Shown in pieces: positions 35,462 to 43,783 of a stretch of DNA of 64,000 bases. Made by a program: the position numbers and the translations under genes. How positions within the stretch are numbered: position 1 is the stretch's first letter; each line of letters begins with the position of its first letter. The notes under the pieces are model-generated. The model was not told where the DNA came from. It did not search any database and was given only the letters and a program-made list of their open reading frames with translations. This DNA comes from Sinimarinibacterium sp. NLF-5-8 (GTDB taxonomy: Bacteria; Pseudomonadota; Gammaproteobacteria; Nevskiales; Nevskiaceae). Location: NCBI RefSeq assembly GCF_010092425.1, contig NZ_CP048030.1, positions 2,925,501 to 2,989,500 of the forward strand, in the 5' to 3' direction.

Positions 35462-35489
35462 GACTGTCGCGCCATCCGGCGCGGCAGTC
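35462..35489 (+). terminator. Hairpin after the ABC transporter operon
   Basis: GACTGTCGCGCC (35462-35473) pairs with GGCGCGGCAGTC (35478-35489), 12 bp with one G-T pair and an ATCC loop, 29 bp after the stop. There is no T-run, so termination efficiency is uncertain. Confidence 0.5.
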
Positions 35490-35514
35490 GCCTGACCGAT
35501 TTGCGTAAAGCCGT

Positions 35515-36525
35515 ATGAACATTGAACGTCTGGATCACGGTCGCGTGATCGACAGCACTTTTGAACCCCATCCATGGTTGCGCGGGCCGCACGCGCAAAC
35601 CCTGGTGCCCTCACTGCTGCGTCCCCTGCCCAAACTCGCCATCCGCTATCAACGGCTGGAATTGCCAGACGGTGATTTTGTCGATCTGGGCTGGAGCGGC
35701 GATGAAAACGCCGCGCGCATTGCCGTGCTGGTCCACGGCCTCACCGGCGGCTTTGAATCCAAATATCTGCGCGGCACGGCCCAGCAATTGATCGCGCGCG
35801 GCTGGCAAGTGGTGATGATTCAACTGCGTGGCGGCGGCGAACCCAATCGCCGTGTGCGCTGCTATCACCACGGCGATACCGCCGATCTGCGCTATTTGTG
35901 GCACTGGCTGGCGCAGCACTATCCGCGCGCGCAACTGGCGGCGGCAGGCTGGTCGCTGGGTGCCAATGTGGTGCTCAAGGCGCTGGGCGAGGAAGGCGAT
36001 GACGCCCCGGTTGTGGCCGCTGCCGCAGGCTGCGCGCCGTTTGAACTGGAAACCTGTGCCAACAAAATGCGTCACGGCAGCGCGCGCCTGTATCAAAACC
36101 ATTTGCTTGGCGGGCTTAAAAAAATGGTCAAGCGCAAACATGCCGTCACCCCGCTGCCGGCGCGCCTGCCACTGCAAAACGTCCTCAAGGCCAAGGATTT
36201 TTTTGAGTTCGATAACGCCTTTACCGCGCCCTTGAACGGATTCAAGGATGCCCAGGATTACTACGCGCGCGCGCAATGTCTGCGCTATCTGAACCAGATC
36301 GCGCGCCCCACGCTGATCGTCAATGCGCGCGATGATCCGTTCATGACGCCGACGATGCTGCCCGGTGCCGAACAACTGTCACCGTTTGTCACGCTGGAAG
36401 TGGCGCAGCGCGGCGGCCATGTCGGCTTTATGAGTGCCGGACACGGCAGGCGACCCCGGTTTTGGCTGGAGTCGCACTTTGCCGAGTTTCTGGATCAGCA
36501 GGTGGCCGCCGGCTCAAGCGATTAG
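35515..36525 (+). CDS. YheT-family alpha/beta hydrolase
   Basis: A cytoplasmic hydrolase of 336 residues. The N-terminal WLRGPHAQTLVPSLLRP is the YheT signature. LVHGLTGG forms the oxyanion region and the nucleophile elbow is AAAGWSLGANVVLKALGEEG at about 140-160 (Ser in GWSLG). The acid/His part is NARDDPFM and RGGHVGFM. Members are esterases of unknown physiological substrate, some acting on acyl chains. It ends in a 12-bp tail-to-tail overlap with the aminotransferase gene on the opposite strand. Confidence 0.92.
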   Translation: MNIERLDHGRVIDSTFEPHPWLRGPHAQTLVPSLLRPLPKLAIRYQRLELPDGDFVDLGWSGDENAARIAVLVHGLTGGFESKYLRGTAQQLIARGWQVVMIQLRGGGEPNRRVRCYHHGDTADLRYLWHWLAQHYPRAQLAAAGWSLGANVVLKALGEEGDDAPVVAAAAGCAPFELETCANKMRHGSARLYQNHLLGGLKKMVKRKHAVTPLPARLPLQNVLKAKDFFEFDNAFTAPLNGFKDAQDYYARAQCLRYLNQIARPTLIVNARDDPFMTPTMLPGAEQLSPFVTLEVAQRGGHVGFMSAGHGRRPRFWLESHFAEFLDQQVAAGSSD

Positions 36526-37587
36526 CGGCGGCACTGCCTCGCACCACGGGCGATCGCCAGCGCCAGCCGTGCCGCTTTCCTGCGCCTGCTTGAGCCGCTG
36601 TTGCACCCAGCGCACCAGGCCCCGATCGTTGAATATGATATCGCCCTGACCATCGCCCAGCGCGGTGATGCGCTTGACCCGTGCCGCCGTGCCGGTGCCA
36701 AACGCCGCGCCGAGCAGGCCGCTGGCCTGGGCATGCGCCAGATCCTGCAATGCAATCGGCATTTCCAGCACGCGGATGTCGGCATCGCGCAGCAGGGTGA
36801 TGACACTGCTGCGGGTGATGCCGGCAAGGATGGTGCCGTCCAGCGGCGGAGTCAGCACATCGGTGCCGATCTGCACGAACAGGTTCATCGTTCCCGCCTC
36901 GGCCAGTTGGCTGTGGGTGGCGGCATCCAGCCAGGCCACATCGTCATAACCGTTGGCGCGCGCGTTGAGCAGGCCGCCCATGCCTGCGGCGTAATTGGCG
37001 CTGGCCTTGACCGCACCAAGGCCGCCGCGCGCCGCACGGATCAGTTCGGGTTCTGCCCACAGGCGAACATCCTGCAATTGCGGATCGCTGCACGCGGTGG
37101 CGACGATGCTCAGCCGGTGCAGCTGGGCCGGGCGCAGGCCCAGGGACTCATCTTCGGCAAACAGCGTAGGCCGCAAATACAGGGCACCGCGCCCATGCGG
37201 CGGCACAAATTCGGCGTGGATCTGCACGGCCAGCCGGCACAGCTTGAGAATCAACTCGGTGGGCGGCGCAGGCAGTCCCAGCCGCTGCGCGCTGTGTTGC
37301 AGACGCAGCGCGTGGTCGCGCGCGCGGAACAGATGAATCTGTCCGCGGGCGTCGCGATAGGCTTTGAGCCCTTCAAAGACGGCCAGCGCGTATTGCAGGG
37401 CGCCGCTGGCAACCGGTGCCGGTGCGGCGCCGCGCGGGGTCAGGCTGGGGGCGCTCCAGCCGTGGTGGTCACGGTGTTGTGCCTCGACCAGATACGGCGC
37501 GAGGTACTGGCCAAAGCCCAGTGCTTCGGGAGCCGGCCAATCGGGTGGCAGAGGGGTGGGGAGCGGGAAGTGAGGTGGCAGATTCAT
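36514..37587 (-). CDS. ilvE: Branched-chain amino acid aminotransferase (BCAT2 type)
   Basis: A class IV PLP aminotransferase of 357 residues that interconverts valine, leucine and isoleucine with their 2-oxo acids. The PLP lysine is in GGLGAVKASANYAAGMGG (about residue 196). The substrate loop LQYALAVFEGLKAYR, LYLRPTLFA and TPPLDGTILAGITRSSVITL are typical of the long, eukaryote-like BCAT2 form rather than the 300-residue IlvE. It is preceded by a leader peptide and a terminator, annotated separately, that form a transcription attenuator. This strongly supports a biosynthetic role. It lies downstream of, and is separately controlled from, the ypjD-like gene. Confidence 0.93.
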   Translation of the reverse strand: MNLPPHFPLPTPLPPDWPAPEALGFGQYLAPYLVEAQHRDHHGWSAPSLTPRGAAPAPVASGALQYALAVFEGLKAYRDARGQIHLFRARDHALRLQHSAQRLGLPAPPTELILKLCRLAVQIHAEFVPPHGRGALYLRPTLFAEDESLGLRPAQLHRLSIVATACSDPQLQDVRLWAEPELIRAARGGLGAVKASANYAAGMGGLLNARANGYDDVAWLDAATHSQLAEAGTMNLFVQIGTDVLTPPLDGTILAGITRSSVITLLRDADIRVLEMPIALQDLAHAQASGLLGAAFGTGTAARVKRITALGDGQGDIIFNDRGLVRWVQQRLKQAQESGTAGAGDRPWCEAVPPLIA

Positions 37588-37649
37588 GGCGCAGGGTCTA
37601 TCGACAAAAAGGCTTTTGAGAGAGGGCCTTCGAAAACCGGCGCGTCATG

Positions 37650-37687
37650 AAAAAACCCCCGCCGGCCCTGGAAGGCCGACGGGGGTT
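37650..37687 (-). terminator. Attenuator terminator of ilvE
   Basis: Read on the minus strand, AACCCCCGTCGGCC (37687-37674) pairs with GGCCGGCGGGGGTT (37667-37654), 14 bp with a single T-G pair and a 6-nt loop. It is followed by six T (37655-37650). It lies between the leader peptide stop and the ilvE start, and its 5' arm can instead pair with the leader (37720-37714), the mutually exclusive antiterminator. Confidence 0.92.
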
Positions 37688-37707
37688 GGTTACGCAAACA
37701 CCACCCG

Positions 37708-37770
37708 TTACGGCCCGTCGCTGATAGCGACGACCATAATGACGACGGCGGCGTGTTTGAACAGATTCAT
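37708..37770 (-). CDS. ilv leader peptide
   Basis: A 20-codon frame reading MNLFKHAAVVIMVVAISDGP. It has four Val, two Ile and one Leu, with VVI and VV clustered just before the hairpin segment. It is analogous to the ilv leader peptides of enterobacteria. Ribosome stalling on Val/Ile codons would cover segment 1 (37732-37726) and free segment 2 (37722-37714) to pair with the terminator 5' arm. Too short for ordinary gene prediction. No strong ribosome-binding site precedes the ATG. Confidence 0.8.
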   Translation of the reverse strand: MNLFKHAAVVIMVVAISDGP

Positions 37771-37811
37771 GAGCTGTTTGGATCGTGGAGCAAGGTGAAA
37801 ACGGTGCGCAC

Positions 37812-37838
37812 GCTATATCGTGATGGTCAGAATGTCAA
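37812..37838 (-). promoter_or_regulatory. Promoter of the ilvE leader transcript
   Basis: On the minus strand, TTGACA (37838-37833, perfect -35) is followed after 15 bp by TATAGC (37817-37812, a 4 of 6 match to the -10). The transcript would begin about 35 bp before the leader ATG. The short spacer is the weak point. It lies just past the stop of the ypjD-like gene, so ilvE can be expressed independently. Confidence 0.6.
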
Positions 37839-37852
37839 GCGCACGACAAGGA

Positions 37853-38635
37853 TCAGCTCCAGTGCGTGCCAAGCACCTGTTCCAGAATCAGTTTGCTGCC
37901 AAAGTAGGCGAGGATCAGCATGGCGTATCCGGCCAGTGTCCAGCGGATTGCGGTGCGCCCGCGCCAGCCGAATTTGGCGCGCCCCCAGAGCAGAACTGCA
38001 AAAATCAGCCATGCGCTGATCGACAGAACCGTCTTGTGTGCCAGGTGCTGGGCCAGCCAGTCGCGGATGAAGCCCAGGCCCGAAATCAGGGTCAGCGAGA
38101 GCAGGAAAAAGCCGATGCCGATGAGCTGAAACAGCAGCCGTTCCATGGTTTGCAGCGGCGGCAGGGCCGCCATCAGCCCGGTCATTCTGCGGGTGCGCAA
38201 AAGGCGCTCCTGGATCGCCAGCAGGCAGGCGTGGACAGCCGCCAGCGTCAGCAGCCCCGATGAGAGCAGGGACAGCACAATGTGCGTGCGCGCGCTCCAG
38301 TCGTCGATGGCGATATCACTGCTTTGTGTGGGCCAGAAGGCGGCGAGCACGGCCATGACCCCGGCAAACGGATAGACCACCGTGCCGATGGTGCGCAGCG
38401 GTTCGCGAAAACACAGGGCCCACAGCAGCAGTGCGGATTGCCATGCAAACAGTGACAGCGCCTCGTTGATGCCAATGGTGATCAGCCCCCCGCCAAACAT
38501 CTGGCCGCTGAGCAGGCCGATGTGCAGCGCCAGTGCCGGCAGCGGCAGCCAGCGACTGCATAACCACTCGGGCTTGCGCAGTCCCAGCCAGGCGGCGGCG
38601 GTGTAAAACAGCAAACTGATGAGGGAGATGGTCAT
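37853..38635 (-). CDS. YpjD/CcsA-type cytochrome c assembly family membrane protein
   Basis: An integral membrane protein of 260 residues with about eight helices. Segments include LISLLFYTAAAWLGL, ALALHIGLLSGQM (a His in helix 2) and VLSLLSSGLLTLAAVHACLLAIQERLL. This is the CcsA-like YpjD family that regularly lies next to ffh in gammaproteobacteria, here divergent from it beyond one gene. The exact role is not defined; heme handling is assumed from the family. The ATG at 38635 is preferred over a TTG nine bases upstream. Confidence 0.88.
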   Translation of the reverse strand: MTISLISLLFYTAAAWLGLRKPEWLCSRWLPLPALALHIGLLSGQMFGGGLITIGINEALSLFAWQSALLLWALCFREPLRTIGTVVYPFAGVMAVLAAFWPTQSSDIAIDDWSARTHIVLSLLSSGLLTLAAVHACLLAIQERLLRTRRMTGLMAALPPLQTMERLLFQLIGIGFFLLSLTLISGLGFIRDWLAQHLAHKTVLSISAWLIFAVLLWGRAKFGWRGRTAIRWTLAGYAMLILAYFGSKLILEQVLGTHWS

Positions 38636-38743
38636 GGGATGCAAAGATTAGGTGCTGACGATGATAAACGCCATTGACACGGATTTTAGGCGTTTGAATC
38701 GCTGTGCTAGTCTGCCCTCCATGTTTAATTTTCAAGATTCCTC

Positions 38744-39511
38744 ATGCGAATCAGGATCCTCGGCTGTAGCGGCGGTATCGGTCCGGGTCTGCGGACCACG
38801 TCCTTGTTGGTGGATGATGCAATATTGATTGATGCCGGTACTGGCGTCGGCGATCTGAGCCTGGCGCAGCAGCGGCGGATTCGCCGGGTTTTTCTGACGC
38901 ATGCGCATCTTGACCATGTTTGCGGACTGGCGTTTCTGGCGGACAGTGTTTTTGACCCGGAGGGGCCGGGGATCGACGTTCATGCCAGTCAGCCCACGCT
39001 GCATGCGCTGCGTGAGCATTTGTTCAACTGGCATCTCTGGCCGGATTTTTCAGTGTTGCCAACGCCGGAAAAAGGCCAGCTGCGCTGGCATACGCTTTGC
39101 CCCGGAGAATCGTTTGCCCTTGACGGCGGCCAGATCCAGGCTTTTGCGGTGCTGCATACCGTTCCGGCGGTGGGTTATGTGCTGCAAGCTCCGCGCAGCA
39201 CCTTTGCGTTTACCGGCGATGCGTATGCGGACGATGACATGTGGAAGGCGCTCAATGCACTGCCCCGGCTCGACAAGCTGATGATCGAGGTGGCCTTTGC
39301 CGATGAACAAGCCGCGCTGGGCTATGCCGCCAAACATTTCACCCCGGGACTGCTTGGCGAGGAGCTGCAAAAACTGCGGCACAAACCCAAGCTGTACCTG
39401 ACCCACCATAAACCGGGATGCAGCCGTACGATTGTCCGCCAGTGCAAAACCGCGCTGCGCGGTTGGGACTATGTGCATCTGCGCCGCGCTGACGTGATCA
39501 CCGTTGAATAG
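38744..39511 (+). CDS. MBL-fold metallo-hydrolase, class II cAMP phosphodiesterase-like
   Basis: A 255-residue metallo-beta-lactamase-fold protein. The metal ligands are in THAHLDHVCG (about 54-63), with further ligands in LHTVPAVGY, TGDAYADDDMW and LYLTHHKPG. The overall order with the N-terminal LGCSGGIG...TTSLLVDDAILIDAGTG resembles class II 3',5'-cyclic nucleotide phosphodiesterases (PDE1/CpdP group) more than glyoxalases. Activity is inferred. It ends 49 bp before ffh. Confidence 0.85.
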   Translation: MRIRILGCSGGIGPGLRTTSLLVDDAILIDAGTGVGDLSLAQQRRIRRVFLTHAHLDHVCGLAFLADSVFDPEGPGIDVHASQPTLHALREHLFNWHLWPDFSVLPTPEKGQLRWHTLCPGESFALDGGQIQAFAVLHTVPAVGYVLQAPRSTFAFTGDAYADDDMWKALNALPRLDKLMIEVAFADEQAALGYAAKHFTPGLLGEELQKLRHKPKLYLTHHKPGCSRTIVRQCKTALRGWDYVHLRRADVITVE

Positions 39512-39560
39512 ACTCTCTGCTTACAATGTGCAGCTTCATCTTTTGCAGTGATAAAACGCC

Positions 39561-40925
39561 ATGTTTGAAAACCTGACTTCGCGCCTGTCGCGCGTGCTTG
39601 ACTCGATTCGCGGACAAGGGCGGCTGACACAAGAGCAGATCGATCTGGCCGCGCGCGAGCTGCGCATGGCGTTGCTGGAAGCCGACGTTGCACTGCCGGT
39701 GGTCAAGGATTTTGTCGAACAGATCAAGACCCGCGCGCTCGGTGTCGAAATCACCCAGTCACTGACGCCGGGGCAGGAGTTTTTGCGGGTGGTGCAGCAG
39801 GCGCTGACCGAGACCCTGGGCGGCACCGTCGAGCCGCTGAACCTGCGCCAGCAGCCGCCAGCGATCATTCTGATGGCCGGTTTGCAGGGCGCAGGCAAGA
39901 CCACCACCACCGGCAAACTCGCACGTCTGCTCAAGGAGCAGGAAAAGAAAAAAGTCCTGGTGGTGTCGGCGGACGTTTACCGGCCTGCGGCGATCGAGCA
40001 GTTGCGCATCGTCGCCGAACAGGTGGGTGTGACGTTTTTTCCGTCGGCTGTCGGGCAAAGCCCGGTACAGATCGCCACCGACGCGCTGGCCGAGGCGCGC
40101 AGACAATATGCCGATGTGCTGATCGTCGACACCGCCGGGCGCACCACGGTGGACGAGGCGATGATGACCGAAATCGCCGCGCTGCATGCGGCGCTCACGC
40201 CGGTCGAGACGCTGTTCGTCGTCGATAGCATGACCGGCCAGGACGCCGCCAAGACCGCGCGCGCGTTTGCGGATCGGCTGCCCTTGACCGGCGTGATTCT
40301 GACCAAGGTCGATGGTGATGCACGCGGCGGCGCGGCGCTGTCGGTACGCCAGGTCACCGGCAGGCCGATCAAGTTTCTGGGGGTGGGCGAAAAGTCTGAA
40401 AAACTGGAGGTTTTCCACCCCGAACGCATCGCCTCGCGGATTCTGGGACAGGGGGACATGCTCACCCTGATCGAAGAAACGGTACGCAAGGTCGATCACG
40501 ACAAAGCGCAAAAGCTCGCTGAAAAACTGCGCAAGAACAAACGCTTCGATCTCGAAGATTTTCGCGAGCAAATGTTGCAGATGCAGAACATGGGCAGCGT
40601 TAGCAGCCTGCTCGAAAAGCTCCCCGGCGGCGCGCAGTTGCAGGCGCAGCTCAAAAACGTGGATGCCGACAAGCAAATGCGGCGCACGGTTGCCATCATC
40701 AATTCCATGACCGTGCAGGAGCGGCGGTTTCCCGACGTGATCAAAGCCTCGCGCAAGCGCCGCATCGCCGCAGGGTCGGGGGTTGAAGTCCAGGAGGTCA
40801 ACCGGCTGCTGCGCCAGTTTGAAACCACCCGCGACATGATGAAAAAAGTCGCCAGCGGCGGCATGGGCAAAATGTTGCGTGCGCTCGGCGGGCGGATGCC
40901 GCCGGGCATGATGCCGCGGCGCTGA
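39561..40925 (+). CDS. ffh: Signal recognition particle protein Ffh
   Basis: The SRP54 GTPase that, with 4.5S RNA, targets nascent membrane proteins to FtsY. It has 454 residues: an N-domain helical bundle (1-90), P-loop GLQGAGKTTTTGKL (107-120), DTAGRTTVDEAMM, TKVDGDARGGAALS, FLGVGEK, then the Met-rich M domain (about 325-440, e.g. REQMLQMQNMG and GGMGKMLRALGGRMPPGMM). A good -10 (TACAAT, 39522-39527) lies 33 bp upstream. It is coupled by a one-base stop/start overlap to a TlpA-like gene. Confidence 0.97.
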   Translation: MFENLTSRLSRVLDSIRGQGRLTQEQIDLAARELRMALLEADVALPVVKDFVEQIKTRALGVEITQSLTPGQEFLRVVQQALTETLGGTVEPLNLRQQPPAIILMAGLQGAGKTTTTGKLARLLKEQEKKKVLVVSADVYRPAAIEQLRIVAEQVGVTFFPSAVGQSPVQIATDALAEARRQYADVLIVDTAGRTTVDEAMMTEIAALHAALTPVETLFVVDSMTGQDAAKTARAFADRLPLTGVILTKVDGDARGGAALSVRQVTGRPIKFLGVGEKSEKLEVFHPERIASRILGQGDMLTLIEETVRKVDHDKAQKLAEKLRKNKRFDLEDFREQMLQMQNMGSVSSLLEKLPGGAQLQAQLKNVDADKQMRRTVAIINSMTVQERRFPDVIKASRKRRIAAGSGVEVQEVNRLLRQFETTRDMMKKVASGGMGKMLRALGGRMPPGMMPRR

Positions 40926-41503
40926 TGATGCGCCGCGCGCGCGCAGGGTTGCTGTATGTGCTGCTGGCCGGCAGCGTCTCGGCGTCGGCGTTGGAGCCGA
41001 CCCGGGCGGTGACCCCGCCACATACGCAAAGCATTCATGCCGGCGTGCAGGCGCCGGAGGCGGCGGGCGTTTTGATCAGCGGACAGGCGCCGGCCAGCGT
41101 CAGTGCGCTGCGCGGACGGGTGCTGATCGTCGAGTTCTGGGCTTCCTGGTGCGGGCCGTGCGTGCAGTCGATGCCCCGGCTCGATGCGCTGCGCGGTGAA
41201 TTGCGTCAAGCCGGCTATGGTGAGCGGTTCGAGGTTCTGGGGGTGGGGCTGGATGACACGCTGGACGCCGCGCGTCGCTTCATCGAGGTGCATCCGGTGA
41301 CGTTCCCGGTCGTCGTCGATACGCTCGGAATCGCTTCGCGGCAATACGGCGTATGGCGACTGCCGGCAACATTTCTGATTGATCATGATGGCACCATCGA
41401 ACAGATTTACCACGGCTATGGCGAAGGTTTTGGCGATGATTTACGCCAGCGCGCACTGAGCCTGCTGCAAACGCCCGCTGAATCCGTTGGCGCCGCGCGC
41501 TGA
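40925..41503 (+). CDS. TlpA-like thioredoxin-fold protein, exported
   Basis: A 192-residue protein with a signal peptide (ending SVSASA) and a periplasmic thioredoxin domain. The redox pair is Cys76/Cys79 in FWASWCGPCVQS, the cis-Pro loop is RLPATFLID, and a Val/Asp strand follows. It reduces or monitors periplasmic disulfides, as in the TlpA/ResA group. It overlaps the ffh stop (TGATGATG) and lies between ffh and rpsP, a position usually empty in gammaproteobacteria. A second ATG at 40928 is equally possible. Confidence 0.88.
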   Translation: MMRRARAGLLYVLLAGSVSASALEPTRAVTPPHTQSIHAGVQAPEAAGVLISGQAPASVSALRGRVLIVEFWASWCGPCVQSMPRLDALRGELRQAGYGERFEVLGVGLDDTLDAARRFIEVHPVTFPVVVDTLGIASRQYGVWRLPATFLIDHDGTIEQIYHGYGEGFGDDLRQRALSLLQTPAESVGAAR

Positions 41504-41549
41504 TTGTGGGCGCGGATCACGAAAGACTGGAAAACTGCGGCAAAGTCGC

Positions 41550-41583
41550 TACAATACGCCCCCTTTTGCGGCCTTCGGGTCGC
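41550..41583 (+). promoter_or_regulatory. rpsP operon promoter (-10) and TTCG leader hairpin
   Basis: TACAAT (41550-41555) matches the -10 consensus at five of six positions; the -35 17 bp upstream (CTGGAA) is poor. Downstream, GCGGCC (41568-41573) pairs with GGTCGC (41578-41583) around a TTCG loop, giving a stable 5' hairpin 22 bp before the rpsP start. It may stabilise or regulate the ribosomal protein message. Confidence 0.5.
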
Positions 41584-41605
41584 TTGTGCTATTGGATTTA
41601 AGAGC

Positions 41606-41857
41606 ATGGTTACGATTCGTTTGGCTCGTGCAGGCGCTAAGAAACGGCCTTATTACCACGTCGTTGCGGCCAATAAGAGCAGCCCGCGTGATGGTCGTTT
41701 CATCGAGCGTCTGGGGCAGTACAACCCCAACGCGCGTGGTGAAGAGAAAAAATTGGTGCTGGATGTTGCCAAGATCGAGCAGTGGCAGAAAAAAGGCGCG
41801 CAGATGTCCGAGCGCGTGGCTTTTCTGGTGAAAACGGCCACTCAGGCCGCTGCCTGA
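41606..41857 (+). CDS. rpsP: 30S ribosomal protein S16
   Basis: Ribosomal protein bS16 of 83 residues, beginning [20 protein letters not shown] and continuing [17 protein letters not shown] and [20 protein letters not shown], all family hallmarks. It assembles into the 30S subunit body. The frame extends upstream to 41504, but family length and AAGAGC place the start at 41606. It is the first gene of the rpsP-rimM-trmD-rplS operon. Confidence 0.97.
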   Translation: MVTIRLARAGAKKRPYYHVVAANKSSPRDGRFIERLGQYNPNARGEEKKLVLDVAKIEQWQKKGAQMSERVAFLVKTATQAAA

Positions 41858-41861
41858 TTCC

Positions 41862-42386
41862 ATGAATACGCCCCGGGTGACGCTGGGACGGGTCATCGGC
41901 GTGTACGGCGTGCGGGGGTGGCTGCGGATTGATGCGCAGACCCAGACGCCGGTGCAGATTCTCAAATATCCGGTCTGGACGATCCGCCACGGCGAGCAGT
42001 GTTTTGAGGCGCAGATCGTCGATGGGCGGGGGCATGGCGGTGGCGTGGTTGCGCAGATCACCGGCGCCGATGGACAGCCGATCGCCGATCGTGATGTTGC
42101 GGCGCAGTGGATCGGTGCACTGATCGAAGTCGATCGCAGTGCCTTGCCGCCGCTGCCGGAAGGGCGCTATTACTGGGTCGATCTGGTCGGTTTGAGCGTC
42201 AGCAATCCGGCCGGTGTCGAGTTGGGCGTGGTGCATGATGTCACCACCAATGGAGCCCAGGAAGTGCTGGTGCTGAAGGATGCCGCCGGGATCGAACGGT
42301 TGATTCCGTTCGTCAAGCCGCAGATTGTTGTGGATGTGGATCTTGCGCAGCGGCGCATCGTCTGCAACTGGGAAGCGGACTACTAG
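41862..42386 (+). CDS. rimM: Ribosome maturation factor RimM
   Basis: A 174-residue protein needed for maturation of the 30S head and binding S19. The N-terminal beta-barrel begins [18 protein letters not shown], and the C-terminal PRC-barrel contains [16 protein letters not shown] and [19 protein letters not shown]. It starts four bases after rpsP, in the canonical operon order. Confidence 0.95.
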   Translation: MNTPRVTLGRVIGVYGVRGWLRIDAQTQTPVQILKYPVWTIRHGEQCFEAQIVDGRGHGGGVVAQITGADGQPIADRDVAAQWIGALIEVDRSALPPLPEGRYYWVDLVGLSVSNPAGVELGVVHDVTTNGAQEVLVLKDAAGIERLIPFVKPQIVVDVDLAQRRIVCNWEADY

Positions 42387-42412
42387 CGCGCGCAAACGCC
42401 TGCGGATGGGTC

Positions 42413-43156
42413 ATGCAGATTGAAGTCATCACGCTGTTTCCGGAGTTGGTGCAGCAGGTGGTGCAGCACGGCATGCCGCGCATTGCCGTGCAGGGTGGGC
42501 AGTTACAGCTGCAAACGCGCGATTTGCGCAACAGCAGCCAAAACCGCTGGCGGCGGGTTGATGACAGACCCTACGGTGGCGGGCCCGGCATGGTGATCGA
42601 GCCGGAGCCTTTGGCACAGGCGATTGCCGAAGCCAAAGCCGCGCAGCCAAACGCGCGGGTGGTGTTCATGTCGCCACAAGGCGAGCGATTTTCGCAGCCC
42701 TGGGCGCAGCGTCTGGCACAGGAGTCGGCGCTGATTTTGCTCTGCGGGCGCTATGAGGCGCTGGATGAGCGCGCGGTGCGCTCGCAGGTGGATTTGGAGT
42801 TGTCGCTGGGGGATTTTGTGATCTCTGGCGGAGAGTTGGCAGCGATGGTGGTCATTGACGCCATTGCCCGGTTGTTACCCGGTGTGCTGGGTGATGCAGC
42901 GTCGGCGCAGAGTGATTCATTTTCTGCCGGATTACTGGATCATCCGCATTACACCCGCCCTGAGACCTGGCGCGGACAGCCGGTGCCAGAGGTGCTGATG
43001 TCAGGCGACCATGCGCGCATCGCGCGCTGGCGACTGCAACAGGCGCTGGGGCAAACCTGGTTGAAACGGCCTGATCTTTTGGACGGGCTGGCGTTGGAAG
43101 ATGATGTACGGATGCTGCTGCGCGAATTCATCGCAGAGCAGCAAATTGTTGAGTAA
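42413..43156 (+). CDS. trmD: tRNA (guanine(37)-N1)-methyltransferase
   Basis: Makes m1G37 in tRNAs with a G at position 36, preventing frameshifts. A 247-residue SPOUT-class enzyme. Motifs are [22 protein letters not shown] (SAM knot), [42 protein letters not shown], and the catalytic Asp region [12 protein letters not shown]. Third gene of the operon. Confidence 0.97.
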   Translation: MQIEVITLFPELVQQVVQHGMPRIAVQGGQLQLQTRDLRNSSQNRWRRVDDRPYGGGPGMVIEPEPLAQAIAEAKAAQPNARVVFMSPQGERFSQPWAQRLAQESALILLCGRYEALDERAVRSQVDLELSLGDFVISGGELAAMVVIDAIARLLPGVLGDAASAQSDSFSAGLLDHPHYTRPETWRGQPVPEVLMSGDHARIARWRLQQALGQTWLKRPDLLDGLALEDDVRMLLREFIAEQQIVE

Positions 43157-43168
43157 AGGTGACTTGCG

Positions 43169-43537
43169 ATGCGCACGAACAAAATCATTGCCGCGATTGA
43201 GGCAGAACAGATGACCAAAGAAGTCCCGGACTTTCGTGCCGGTGACACTGTGGAAGTCAAAGTCAAAGTAAAAGAAGGTGACCGCGAGCGCTTGCAGGCG
43301 TTTGAGGGCGTGGTGATTGCCAAGCGCAATCGCGGCATGCACTCCGCGTTCACCGTTCGCAAAGTGTCACACGGCGAAGGCGTCGAACGTGTGTTCCAGA
43401 CCTACAGCCCGCAGGTGGCGGACATCACGGTCAAGCGTCGCGGTGCGGTGCGTCGCGCCAAGCTGTACTACCTGCGCGCGCTGTCGGGCAAAAAAGCCCG
43501 TATCGCCGAAAAGCTGGTGCCGAAGGTCGCGCAGTAA
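43169..43537 (+). CDS. rplS: 50S ribosomal protein L19
   Basis: Ribosomal protein bL19 of 122 residues, located at the 30S-50S interface. [47 protein letters not shown] and [25 protein letters not shown] are conserved. It closes the rpsP operon and is followed by a terminator candidate at 43585-43620. Confidence 0.97.
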   Translation: MRTNKIIAAIEAEQMTKEVPDFRAGDTVEVKVKVKEGDRERLQAFEGVVIAKRNRGMHSAFTVRKVSHGEGVERVFQTYSPQVADITVKRRGAVRRAKLYYLRALSGKKARIAEKLVPKVAQ

Positions 43538-43584
43538 AGCGCACTCGCGGCGCGCACAGCGCCGCAGCGGTAACCGTTTTGGAG

Positions 43585-43620
43585 CCAAGCCCTGCCTTTG
43601 CAAAAAAGGTGGGGTTTTGG
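43585..43620 (+). terminator. Probable terminator of the rpsP-rplS operon
   Basis: CCAAGCCCTGCCTTT (43585-43599) can pair with the AAAGG...GGGG...TTGG arm ending at 43620, about 15 pairs with three G-T pairs and a one-base bulge. A T-rich stretch follows. Imperfect but well placed, 48 bp after rplS. Confidence 0.55.
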
Positions 43621-43783
43621 TCTTTGTGTTGGCTTATTGCGCGCGCGCTCCGCGTAAGGTACTTGCGTGGATCAGCGCGCGGGTCGCGGCCACGCTTTGG
43701 GTGAAAGCGCTTTCTGTCGGCGCGATGGCCTCGTGTCGGTTGTCTGGTAGCAATGATTAAGCCAACAACCGCGCAGGCACGGA

